Source of the DNA: Sphingobacteriia bacterium
GTDB lineage: Bacteria > Bacteroidota > Bacteroidia > Chitinophagales > Chitinophagaceae
Assembly (NCBI GenBank): GCA_004294465.1
Contig: REAV01000040.1
Location: 1-5,896, forward strand
Length of the DNA stretch: 5,896 bases
Direction of reading: 5' to 3'
The first letter of the stretch is position 1, and each line of letters opens with the position of its first letter. Below are positions 1 to 5,896 of this stretch, one piece after another. The notes beneath the pieces are model-generated. The model ran no database searches. It was not told where the DNA came from and saw only the letters and a list, made by a program, of their open reading frames with translations. A program made the translations under genes and the position numbers.

Positions 1-2207
1 ACAATCGGTGCCATTGCACCACGAATGAATACATTGCCCACCCCATTGCTTAATTTTCTACTATAACCATCCGCATATCCAATACGAATGGTAGCAATAA
101 TACTATCGCGCTCAATCATTCCTTTTCGTCCATAACCAACGGTATCCCCTGCTTTTACTTTGCGAACCTGAGCCACTGTTGATTTTAAACTAGCTACAGT
201 TTGCAGATTCAATTGATTTGAACTGGCACTATCTACTCCATACAATCCAATTCCTAAACGCACCATGTCTAATTGGTAAGAAGGATTGCGAATGATGGCA
301 GCGGTATTGGCAATATGTTTGATGAATGAATACCCCAATGCAGTTTCAATTGTATCACAAGCTGTAATAAATTGTTCTACCTGATTGGCAGTAAATGCAT
401 CATGTATAGGATCTTCGCTTGCTACCAAATGACTCATCACCGATTGTACAATTAAATGATCTTGCCCACTCAACTGATTCAATAATGCGGGCAATTCAAT
501 TAAATCAAAACCCAATCGATTCATGCCTGTATTCAATTTCAGGTGAATGGGAAATTGTTTCAATCCTTCTTTCTGAATGTATTGATAAAATGCAGTGAAT
601 AATTCAGCAGAAAAAATTTCTGGTTCAAGGTTATAATTGATGAGCGAATCGAAAGTGTTTTCATCCGGGCTCATTACCATGATAGGCAAACTGATTCCTG
701 CTTTACGCAATTCTACTCCTTCATCGGCATAAGCCACTGCCAAATAATCTACTTGCTGTTGTTGTAATCTTCTGGCTACTTCTCCTGAACCACTTCCATA
801 ACTAAATGCTTTTACCATGGCCATCAATTTTGTTTTTGGCCTTAGCAAGGATTGATAAGTTTTTAAATTCTGCACCATGGCAGTTAAATTGATCTCTAAA
901 ACAGTTTGATGTACTTGCTGTTCTAACCAATGCGCAATTCGTTCAAATTCAAAAACCCTTGCTCCTTTCAATAATATAAACTCTTGCTGAAAAGAATGAT
1001 GATTCATTGAATGGATAAACTGTTCGGTACTTAGAAAGGTTTTATACTCAAATGGAAATTGATTAGATGATAAACGGTGTAAAAAATCAGTAAAGGAAGC
1101 GCCAATAAAATAGCATTTTTTTACACCTGTTTTAATCAGCAAATTGATGACCGATTGATACAATAAATTGTTTTCCTGATTGGATTGAATAATATCAGAA
1201 AGAATCACTGTTTTTGGTTGATCGCCAGCTTGCTCTTGCAAAAAATTCAAGGCCAGCTCTAAGGACACGATATCATTGCTATAACTATCATTCAATACAG
1301 AACAGTTATTAATTCCTTTGCGCAATTGCATACGCATTTCCACCGGCTCTAACAATAATACACTGTCCTGAATAGCTGTTTGCTCATAACCCAAATACAA
1401 AAGTACCGCAGAACAGGTAAGTGCATTTTGAATAGAAATGGCATCTGTAAATGGGATAGTTAATGTGAGTTCCCAATGCTTATAGAGAAAATGAACCTTA
1501 GTTGTTCCAGCTCCTTTCTCTTGATTCAATATTATTATATCACGACTATCCACAATAATTGAAGCATTGTTAAACAACAACAATTTCTCCTGCAGCTTTT
1601 GCTCTTTGCTTTCAAAACCCTCACTATGTGCTTCACCAATACTGGTAAGCACCCCAATAGTTGGTTGAATGATTTTTTTAAGATTGGTCATTTCTCCAAT
1701 AGTAGAAATACCTGCTTCAAAAATACCCAGAGTATGGGAAGCATTCATTTGCCAAACACTAAGTGGCACACCTATTTGAGAATTATAACTTCTTGGACTC
1801 CTAACGATGTTATACTGATGAGAAAGCATTTGATACAACCATTCTTTCACAATGGTCTTACCATTACTTCCTGTAATACCTATTACAGGAAAATCAAATT
1901 GCTTTCTATGATAAGTTGCTATCTGCTGTAAAGCGGTTAATGCATTGGGGACCACTAAAAAAATTGCATTCAAAAAAGTTGTTTGATCAATTGGTTCATC
2001 TACCACAAAACACCTGACTCCCTTGGCATAGGCTGAAGCAATAAAATCAATTCCATTTCTTCTAGGCCCTTTCATGGCAAAGAACAATGTTTCGGAAGGA
2101 AAAACTATTTTACGACTATCTGTTACCAAATACGCAATATGCAAGTCTCTTTGTTCATTTGTTTGAAGAGAAAGAATGTTTGCAATGGTATTGATAGAAT
2201 AGCCCAT
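1..2207 (-). CDS. murF-alr: Bifunctional UDP-MurNAc-tripeptide:D-Ala-D-Ala ligase / alanine racemase (MurF-Alr fusion), C-terminus cut by window edge
   Basis: A continuous minus-strand frame of 735 codons starts at ATG 2207 and leaves the window at base 1 still open. The N-terminal half is MurF, the cytoplasmic ATP-dependent ligase that adds D-Ala-D-Ala to the UDP-MurNAc-tripeptide. Visible motifs are DSRK (30-33), the P-loop GSNGKT (113-118), AHSEGF (193-198) with K208 as likely carbamylated lysine, NDSYSND (306-312) and LLKGAR (412-417). A short linker leads to an alanine racemase from about residue 435. It shows the PLP lysine K466 in MVKAFSYG with Y470, K557 and R564 in LKLNTGMNRLGF, R650 in VRLGIGLYG, the catalytic tyrosine Y692 in VGYGRKG, and GYADGYSRK. 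Translation stops being visible at RGAMAPIV, just before the expected CMD motif, so roughly 80-90 residues are missing compared with the usual size of about 820. There is no frameshift. The start lies 5 bases after the terC stop, with no Shine-Dalgarno. The residue after the P-loop threonine is I119, where Thr is common. Confidence 0.96.
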   Translation of the reverse strand, partial: MGYSINTIANILSLQTNEQRDLHIAYLVTDSRKIVFPSETLFFAMKGPRRNGIDFIASAYAKGVRCFVVDEPIDQTTFLNAIFLVVPNALTALQQIATYHRKQFDFPVIGITGSNGKTIVKEWLYQMLSHQYNIVRSPRSYNSQIGVPLSVWQMNASHTLGIFEAGISTIGEMTNLKKIIQPTIGVLTSIGEAHSEGFESKEQKLQEKLLLFNNASIIVDSRDIIILNQEKGAGTTKVHFLYKHWELTLTIPFTDAISIQNALTCSAVLLYLGYEQTAIQDSVLLLEPVEMRMQLRKGINNCSVLNDSYSNDIVSLELALNFLQEQAGDQPKTVILSDIIQSNQENNLLYQSVINLLIKTGVKKCYFIGASFTDFLHRLSSNQFPFEYKTFLSTEQFIHSMNHHSFQQEFILLKGARVFEFERIAHWLEQQVHQTVLEINLTAMVQNLKTYQSLLRPKTKLMAMVKAFSYGSGSGEVARRLQQQQVDYLAVAYADEGVELRKAGISLPIMVMSPDENTFDSLINYNLEPEIFSAELFTAFYQYIQKEGLKQFPIHLKLNTGMNRLGFDLIELPALLNQLSGQDHLIVQSVMSHLVASEDPIHDAFTANQVEQFITACDTIETALGYSFIKHIANTAAIIRNPSYQLDMVRLGIGLYGVDSASSNQLNLQTVASLKSTVAQVRKVKAGDTVGYGRKGMIERDSIIATIRIGYADGYSRKLSNGVGNVFIRGAMAPI

Positions 2208-2212
2208 TCAGA

Positions 2213-3220
2213 TTATTTAATAGAATGATCAATTTTGTCTACAGGTGTGCCTTTCTTATTCATTACCATCGAATAAAAAATAGAACCCGAAATACAAACC
2301 AATATTACACCCAATGAAATAAATACCATTGTTTGTTTAGGAATCCATTCGTTCAACCAATGTTCTCCCAACATTTTTGCGCCAATAAAAACCAACACAA
2401 TGGCAATGCCTTGTTGCAAATAGTCAAATTTGGTAACTGCCCCTCTCAATAAGAAAAACAAAGAACGCAAGCCCAGTACTGCAAAAATATTAGAAGTGTA
2501 AATAATCAACGGATCTTTAGAAATACCCATCACCGCAGGAATTGAGTCCAGCGCAAATACCAAATCAATGGCTGCTAATAAAATTACAACAACAAATAAA
2601 GTGGTATATACTGGTCGGCCATTTTCCCTAATTACATATTTACCATCACCATCGTGGTTGACCAAGGGAAGAAATTTTTTGAGGAACTTATATACCTTAG
2701 AATCGTGAGGATCGAACTGTGCATCACTCTCGGCCGTAAACATATGATAGCCTGTATACAATAAAAAAGCACCAAAAATATAAAGTACCCAGGAAAATTG
2801 GGCCACTAATGCCACACCCAACGTTATAAAAATGATACGGAAAAGAATGGCCATTAAAATTCCTACCAATAATACTCTTGAATAATGTTTCTCTTTTACA
2901 TTGAAGGAATTAAAAATCAATATGAATACAAAAATATTATCGATACTCAAACTCCACTCCATCAAATAAGCACTTAAAAATTCCAATGGCAACTGATGAA
3001 TAGCAACCCTTACTACTCCACCATCATTGGCTAAATCGGGTCCTTCAATCCATAAAAAAACAAAAAATGCCAAAGCCAACCCTACCCAGAAAAATGTTTG
3101 AACCAAGGCTTGCTTAATAGTAATGCTCTGATTTTTTTTACTCAATAGACCTAGATCAAAAACCAATGCAATTGATAAAACAATTCCAAAAACCAAATAA
3201 ACCAATGTGTGTGTATTCAT
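2213..3220 (-). CDS. TerC family integral membrane protein (probable metal-ion transporter)
   Basis: This is a polytopic inner-membrane protein of the TerC/Alx family, which is associated with tellurium resistance operons and, in better-studied members, with Mn(II) export or metal loading of secreted proteins. The substrate here is inferred. Taking the start at 3220 gives 335 residues. Family marks are FDLGLLSKK near residues 21-29, WSLSIDNIFVF (89-99), IDLVFALDSIPAVMGIS (218-234), NIFAVLGLRSLFFLL (244-258) and FIGAKML (278-284). The membrane-embedded acidic residues D94, D219 and D225 are likely ion-binding. A hydrophilic loop rich in Asp, His and Lys (about 162-200) splits the two halves. 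The first start, 3256, would give 347 residues (MEKKIILIIILH added) and overlap gldG by 28 bases. I prefer 3220 because translation then starts at the usual family N-terminus, 8 bases after the gldG stop. The upstream bases carry no Shine-Dalgarno. The gene sits between gldG and murF-alr in one run. Confidence 0.93.
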   Translation of the reverse strand: MNTHTLVYLVFGIVLSIALVFDLGLLSKKNQSITIKQALVQTFFWVGLALAFFVFLWIEGPDLANDGGVVRVAIHQLPLEFLSAYLMEWSLSIDNIFVFILIFNSFNVKEKHYSRVLLVGILMAILFRIIFITLGVALVAQFSWVLYIFGAFLLYTGYHMFTAESDAQFDPHDSKVYKFLKKFLPLVNHDGDGKYVIRENGRPVYTTLFVVVILLAAIDLVFALDSIPAVMGISKDPLIIYTSNIFAVLGLRSLFFLLRGAVTKFDYLQQGIAIVLVFIGAKMLGEHWLNEWIPKQTMVFISLGVILVCISGSIFYSMVMNKKGTPVDKIDHSIK

Positions 3221-3223
3221 ATG

Positions 3224-3231
3224 CAAAATTA
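3224..3231 (-). promoter_or_regulatory. Possible internal -7 box (TAATTTTG) at the gldG stop / terC start
   Basis: The minus strand reads TAATTTTG, where the first three bases are the gldG stop codon, and it ends 3 bases before the preferred terC start at 3220. It matches TAnnTTTG fully. No TTG is seen at the proper distance upstream, so an internal terC promoter is only weakly supported. Confidence 0.2.
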
Positions 3232-4974
3232 TAATGAGTATGATTTTTTTCTCCATGATTGAAAAAGGACGCCAATCAACATAACGATCAATACTGGAAC
3301 TAGTACGTTGAGGAATTGCCAGATCGCTTTTTGAGCTTTCACTTTTTCTTTGTCCAACAACCGAAGTACCACTGTTTTATTCCTACTTTCAAACAACTGT
3401 TTGTCAGACGATAAATAATCTACACTATTCAATAAAAACTCTCTGTTGGCAAATCGGTAATTTTCCATTGGAATCATTCCCATTGGCATCGGGCCAGTGG
3501 TATTGCTAATTTCATTGGTTACAATATCGGCATCGGCTACCACAATTTGTTTGCCTTCTTTTATGGCATTGGGTAAAAATGCTTTGCCCGTATTTCGTTG
3601 AACCGAATCGATTACAGTTTGAGGCAATCGATTGGCAAATAAGGAACTGAATTTTCCTTCGAGCATTACTGCCACTGGCACATAACTTTTATTGAATGAA
3701 TACAAATCTTCTTCGCTTTGCACACTGGCCAATGAAACAATTGCAGGCGAACTGATTCTTCTGCTATTGGTATCGGATGCCAATAAAATGGTCTTACGAA
3801 TTCCCTTCGCCATTACCGTATCTATACTTGATGGAAATATCGGCAATACTCTATCGATATTTTGAGAAATGGGATTAGGAGTTCTTGCAGAGAGAAATGG
3901 ATAATAAGGCCATGGCAATCGCTGCATACGAACTGACCCATCAGGATTCTTACCCACTACCAAAGGTATTTTTGAGCAATTCAAATCTTGCAATAAATCG
4001 GAATTGATGCGCACGCCATATTTAAACAATAATTCGTCTAAGCCTAAGTTTCTATCGAAAGCTGTGTATTGACCTTCTGCTCGTTTTAAACTATCTAACT
4101 CTGCATATAATTTATCGATGAACCAAATGATATTTCCTCCATTCATTACATACTGATCTAATTTTAGTTGATCTTCTTCGCTGAATGGTTGAGTTGGCTT
4201 AACAATCAATAATGTTTGAATAACTGATGCGTCTGGATAAGCCTGTTTCAAATCAAAAACACCTAACCGATAATCGTTGCGCAAACTTTCTCCCAAATCA
4301 TTCACCGTTAAACCAGTAGGTTCTCCATTACCCACAGTGTAAGCTATTGTTGGAATTGTTTTTCTAATCAACTTATCGATCGCTACAATAAATTTATTTT
4401 CGAGTAATGCTTCTGCTGCATTTCTTGTTGCTTCAATATCTTCTTTGGGTTGATCATTGATTACATTATATTGCTGGTAGATCTTTTTACTGCTTCTTAA
4501 ATCAATTACAATCGGAAATTGATTTTTTTGATAGCGAATAATGGCAGCGGGTGCAATTAATTGACTGGTTGATCTATCTGCTCCATCTTCGCTTTCAATT
4601 TTCTCGAATGGAACACCCATTTTTGCCAAACTATCATAGAGTTGAACTTTCAATGAATCATCATTCAGATCATTGGCTGGCTTTTTAAATTCAACTTTAA
4701 TTAAGTGATGTGCATGTACATTGAATTCGTCCAATATATCTTTTACGGCAATGCTTAATTTCTTATAATCTGCAGGCAAGTCTCCCGACAACAAAACCTC
4801 TACATGTATTGTACTGTCTACCTCCGACAATAATTGAAGGGTGGACTCACTTAACGTAAATCGTTTATCCTGGGTTAAATCTACTCTTACCGAAATAAAT
4901 AATGACGCCAGTATCACCATCATAAATAGGATAGATGCTAATGTCATTGGATATTTCTTTAGCAGCAGTTTCAT
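3229..4974 (-). CDS. gldG: Gliding motility-associated ABC transporter auxiliary/substrate-binding protein GldG
   Basis: A 581-residue protein anchored at both ends. It has an N-terminal membrane segment (about 9-28), a large extracytoplasmic domain, and a C-terminal membrane segment (about 553-571) followed by the basic tail SWRKKSYSL. Just after the first helix is the family signature VDLTQDKRFTLSESTLQLL (31-49). Later GldG-like stretches are YTVGNGEP (212-219), LDQYVMNGGNIIWFID (272-287), LPWPYYPFLSARTPNPISQNID (353-374) with SSIDT (382-386), and IVVADADIVTN (477-487). In Flavobacterium johnsoniae, GldG works with permease GldF and ATPase GldA, and loss of any of them blocks gliding; the transported substrate is unknown. 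Its ATG directly follows the gldF TAA with no gap, so translation is probably coupled. The length is usual for the family and I see no break. A run of seven A's near the 3' end is listed separately. Related auxiliary proteins exist in non-gliding bacteria, so motility itself is not proven. Confidence 0.95.
   Translation of the reverse strand: MKLLLKKYPMTLASILFMMVILASLFISVRVDLTQDKRFTLSESTLQLLSEVDSTIHVEVLLSGDLPADYKKLSIAVKDILDEFNVHAHHLIKVEFKKPANDLNDDSLKVQLYDSLAKMGVPFEKIESEDGADRSTSQLIAPAAIIRYQKNQFPIVIDLRSSKKIYQQYNVINDQPKEDIEATRNAAEALLENKFIVAIDKLIRKTIPTIAYTVGNGEPTGLTVNDLGESLRNDYRLGVFDLKQAYPDASVIQTLLIVKPTQPFSEEDQLKLDQYVMNGGNIIWFIDKLYAELDSLKRAEGQYTAFDRNLGLDELLFKYGVRINSDLLQDLNCSKIPLVVGKNPDGSVRMQRLPWPYYPFLSARTPNPISQNIDRVLPIFPSSIDTVMAKGIRKTILLASDTNSRRISSPAIVSLASVQSEEDLYSFNKSYVPVAVMLEGKFSSLFANRLPQTVIDSVQRNTGKAFLPNAIKEGKQIVVADADIVTNEISNTTGPMPMGMIPMENYRFANREFLLNSVDYLSSDKQLFESRNKTVVLRLLDKEKVKAQKAIWQFLNVLVPVLIVMLIGVLFQSWRKKSYSL
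3244..3250 (-). other. A7 slippery heptamer (A-AAA-AAA) near the 3' end of gldG, possible -1 frameshift site
   Basis: On the coding strand seven A's are phased in gldG as AGA-AAA-AAA-TCA (R575, K576, K577, S578), which is the X-XXY-YYZ pattern of -1 slippage sites. A -1 slip avoids the gldG TAA at 3231-3229 and continues as ATC-ATA-CTC in the terC frame. No stimulatory stem-loop or upstream Shine-Dalgarno-like element is obvious. Similar heptamers (A-AAA-AAT) occur inside gldG at 4522-4528 and inside terC at 3131-3137, so the motif is not rare here. Confidence 0.35.
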
Positions 4975-5706
4975 TTAAGCAATCGACTGTTTGGTGATTT
5001 GTACTTTTGTGAAATATAAAAACAAAGTGGTTAATGCAATAAAATAAATCAGGTCTTTTCCATCTATCACTCCCCTGCTCATATTGGCAGTATGCATTTT
5101 AATACCAAACAATTGAATATAATAATCGATGCCATTGCTAAAGAATGGCAATTGACTCAAAGCATCTAAACCAATAAATAAAATAAAACACATGAATGCT
5201 CCAATGGCAAATGCGGCAATCATATTCTTCACCAAACTGCTTGCAAAAATGCCAATTGCTGCATAAAGGTTCGCTAAAAAAAACAAACTGATATAACTAC
5301 CAATCGTAGCTCCTAAATCTATTCCTCCAGTAATGCTCAATGATTGCATGGAAACTGCATAAATAGTTGTAGGAACTAAAGCAATAAAAATAATGCACAC
5401 AACACCCCAGTATTTTCCTAGAACAATTTGGGTTGCACTAAGTGGCAATGTTTGTAAAATTTCGAAACTACCCGAGCGCATTTCTTCTGAAATGGTTCTC
5501 ATAGTTATTGCGGGAATTAGAAATAACAATAACCAGGGCATCAAATTAAAAAAGCCATTCAAATTGGCATATCCAAAATTGAGCAAACTGGTATCAGGGA
5601 ACACAAATAACAACAGCCCAGTAATCAACAAAAAGATACCCAACACCATGTAACCGGTGATGGAACTAAAGAACTGTTGCCACTCTTTTTTGCAGATCAT
5701 CCACAT
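4975..5706 (-). CDS. gldF: Gliding motility-associated ABC transporter permease GldF (ABC-2 type)
   Basis: A 243-residue ABC-2 type permease with about six membrane segments, near residues 17-36, 52-69, 97-118, 132-156, 161-180 and 217-234. Between the second and third lies the ABC-2 coupling stretch MRTISEEMRSGSFEILQTLPLS (69-90 with flanks), where the ATPase subunit is expected to dock. The length matches known GldF proteins of about 240 residues, and the identity is reinforced by gldG directly downstream with zero spacing. It should form the inner-membrane channel of the GldAFG transporter; the ATP-binding partner gldA is not in this window, as is common, because gldA is often unlinked. 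The start is uncertain by two codons: ATG 5706 or ATG 5700. GAGGG lies 6 bases before ATG 5700, a spacing suited to ribosome binding, but Shine-Dalgarno sites are of limited use in this phylum. This is the first gene of the minus-strand run, so the operon promoter should lie in 5707-5834. Confidence 0.94.
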   Translation of the reverse strand: MWMICKKEWQQFFSSITGYMVLGIFLLITGLLLFVFPDTSLLNFGYANLNGFFNLMPWLLLFLIPAITMRTISEEMRSGSFEILQTLPLSATQIVLGKYWGVVCIIFIALVPTTIYAVSMQSLSITGGIDLGATIGSYISLFFLANLYAAIGIFASSLVKNMIAAFAIGAFMCFILFIGLDALSQLPFFSNGIDYYIQLFGIKMHTANMSRGVIDGKDLIYFIALTTLFLYFTKVQITKQSIA

Positions 5707-5710
5707 CCCT

Positions 5711-5718
5711 CAAAACTA
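5711..5718 (-). promoter_or_regulatory. Possible Bacteroidota -7 box (TAGTTTTG) just upstream of gldF
   Basis: The minus strand reads TAGTTTTG, a full match to the Bacteroidota -7 consensus TAnnTTTG, ending 4 bases before ATG 5706. There is no TTG about 19-21 bases upstream. Its closeness to the start would make the transcript essentially leaderless, or starting at ATG 5700. It lies inside the short dyad AAAACT-AA-AGTTTT (5712-5725). A chance match in AT-rich DNA is quite possible. Confidence 0.3.
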
Positions 5719-5729
5719 AAGTTTTATTG

Positions 5730-5743
5730 GGCATTTGGCATTT
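5730..5743. repeat. Perfect tandem repeat of GGCATTT (2 copies)
   Basis: GGCATTT occurs twice back to back in the gldF upstream region, about 24 bases before the gldF start. The spacing is less than one helical turn. It could be a regulator binding site or a chance short repeat; nothing else in the window decides this. Confidence 0.4.
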
Positions 5744-5779
5744 TTACTATCCACATTTATCCTACTTTATGGAATTTTT

Positions 5780-5814
5780 AGGGGTTCTGCATCTTAATTC
5801 AAAATTGATCCCCT
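5780..5814. repeat. Imperfect inverted repeat, AGGGG ... CCCCT
   Basis: AGGGG (5780-5784) pairs with CCCCT (5810-5814). After one T-T mismatch, two further pairs (TC with GA) extend the stem, and an AT-rich loop of about 19 bases lies between. It sits 20 bases before the plus-strand ATG 5835, so it could be an operator or a leader hairpin in that transcript. It stands out because G and C runs are scarce here. It lacks a following T-run on the plus strand, so it is not a standard terminator. Confidence 0.35.
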
Positions 5815-5834
5815 CTAATCTAAAACACAAACTC

Positions 5835-5896
5835 ATGAGATTGAAAATCTACCTACTCACCATGCTCCTTCTCGGAATGGGCATTTTTGCAATTGC
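5835..5896 (+). CDS. N-terminal fragment of a divergent gene with a predicted signal peptide
   Basis: ATG 5835 opens a frame that runs to the window edge, reading MRLKIYLLTMLLLGMGIFAI and onward. The two basic residues (R2, K4) followed by a long hydrophobic core look like a Sec signal peptide or an N-terminal membrane anchor, so the product is probably exported or membrane-bound. ATG 5862 is a second in-frame Met, but starting there would remove the basic n-region, so 5835 is preferred. An A-rich leader with no Shine-Dalgarno precedes it, as usual in Bacteroidota. It is transcribed away from gldF. Too little is visible to name the family. Confidence 0.6.
   Translation, partial: MRLKIYLLTMLLLGMGIFAI

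Larger units (their letters stand above)
5707..5834. promoter_or_regulatory. Divergent intergenic region between gldF and the signal-peptide gene
   Basis: This is the only true intergenic space in the window, 128 bases. It must hold the promoter of the gldF-led run on the minus strand and probably that of the plus-strand gene. It is AT-rich and contains a TAnnTTTG-type box next to gldF, a 7-base tandem repeat and an imperfect inverted repeat, each listed separately. I found no complete pair of -33 TTG and -7 TAnnTTTG elements at the expected spacing on either strand, so the transcription starts cannot be fixed by eye. Confidence 0.55.

Noticed and set aside
1599..1931. Plus-strand open frame of 110 codons
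   Set aside because: It lies wholly inside murF on the opposite strand, over the conserved P-loop region. The product is compositionally unlike a real protein and has no recognisable domain.
1..2207. Separate murF and alr genes, or a frameshift between them
   Set aside because: The frame was followed codon by codon across the ligase/racemase linker and no stop or shift occurs, so it is a true single-frame fusion.
2208..2212. Terminator or promoter between terC and murF-alr
   Set aside because: The gap is 5 bases and no hairpin with T-run or TAnnTTTG box is present in the gap or in the terC 3' end.
3131..3139. A8 run in terC as a programmed frameshift site
   Set aside because: It contains A-AAA-AAT in phase, but lies early in an intact conserved gene with no downstream frame of interest; treated as ordinary A-rich coding DNA.
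5393..5653. Plus-strand open frame of 86 codons
   Set aside because: It is antisense to the conserved N-terminal half of gldF, has no recognisable domain, and is best explained as a shadow of gldF.
1..5896. CRISPR array, tRNA/rRNA gene, insertion sequence or prophage part
   Set aside because: No regularly spaced repeats, transposase-like frames, terminal inverted repeats or structured RNA genes were seen; the window is almost fully occupied by four coherent coding regions.

Overview
The window reads as chromosomal DNA from an AT-rich member of the Bacteroidota. The evidence is a MurF-alanine racemase fusion, which is a hallmark of that phylum, a GldF/GldG pair from the gliding-motility ABC transporter, mostly absent Shine-Dalgarno sequences, and start-proximal TAnnTTTG motifs like the phylum's -7 promoter box. 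A freshwater or soil member of the Chitinophagales-Sphingobacteriales side would fit, but that is a guess from overall character. No species can be named from the sequence alone.

Layout: nearly all of the window (1-5706) is one minus-strand gene run. Read in transcription order, it is gldF (5706-4975), gldG (4974-3229), a TerC-family membrane protein (3220-2213) and the murF-alr fusion (2207 to beyond base 1). Spacing is 0, 8 and 5 bases, and no terminator or internal gap is visible, so the four genes look like one operon. A 128-base divergent intergenic region (5707-5834) separates gldF from a plus-strand gene that starts at 5835 with an apparent signal peptide or N-terminal membrane segment. 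Only about 20 codons of that gene are in the window.

Function: GldF (permease) and GldG (auxiliary subunit with a periplasmic domain) would form the membrane part of an ABC transporter whose ATPase, GldA, is not in the window. TerC is an integral membrane protein of a family linked to metal-ion (Mn) handling. MurF-Alr makes D-alanine and attaches D-Ala-D-Ala to the peptidoglycan precursor. Co-transcription would tie envelope motility or transport genes to cell-wall precursor synthesis; this is an inference from gene order.

The most unusual point is at the gldG/terC junction. A run of seven A's sits in gldG as an in-frame A-AAA-AAA slippery heptamer, 12 bases before the gldG stop codon. A -1 slip there enters the terC frame exactly and would give an approximately 920-residue GldG-TerC fusion. 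It may be chance in an A-rich genome. I see no clearly new system here; the window is mainly housekeeping and motility genes.
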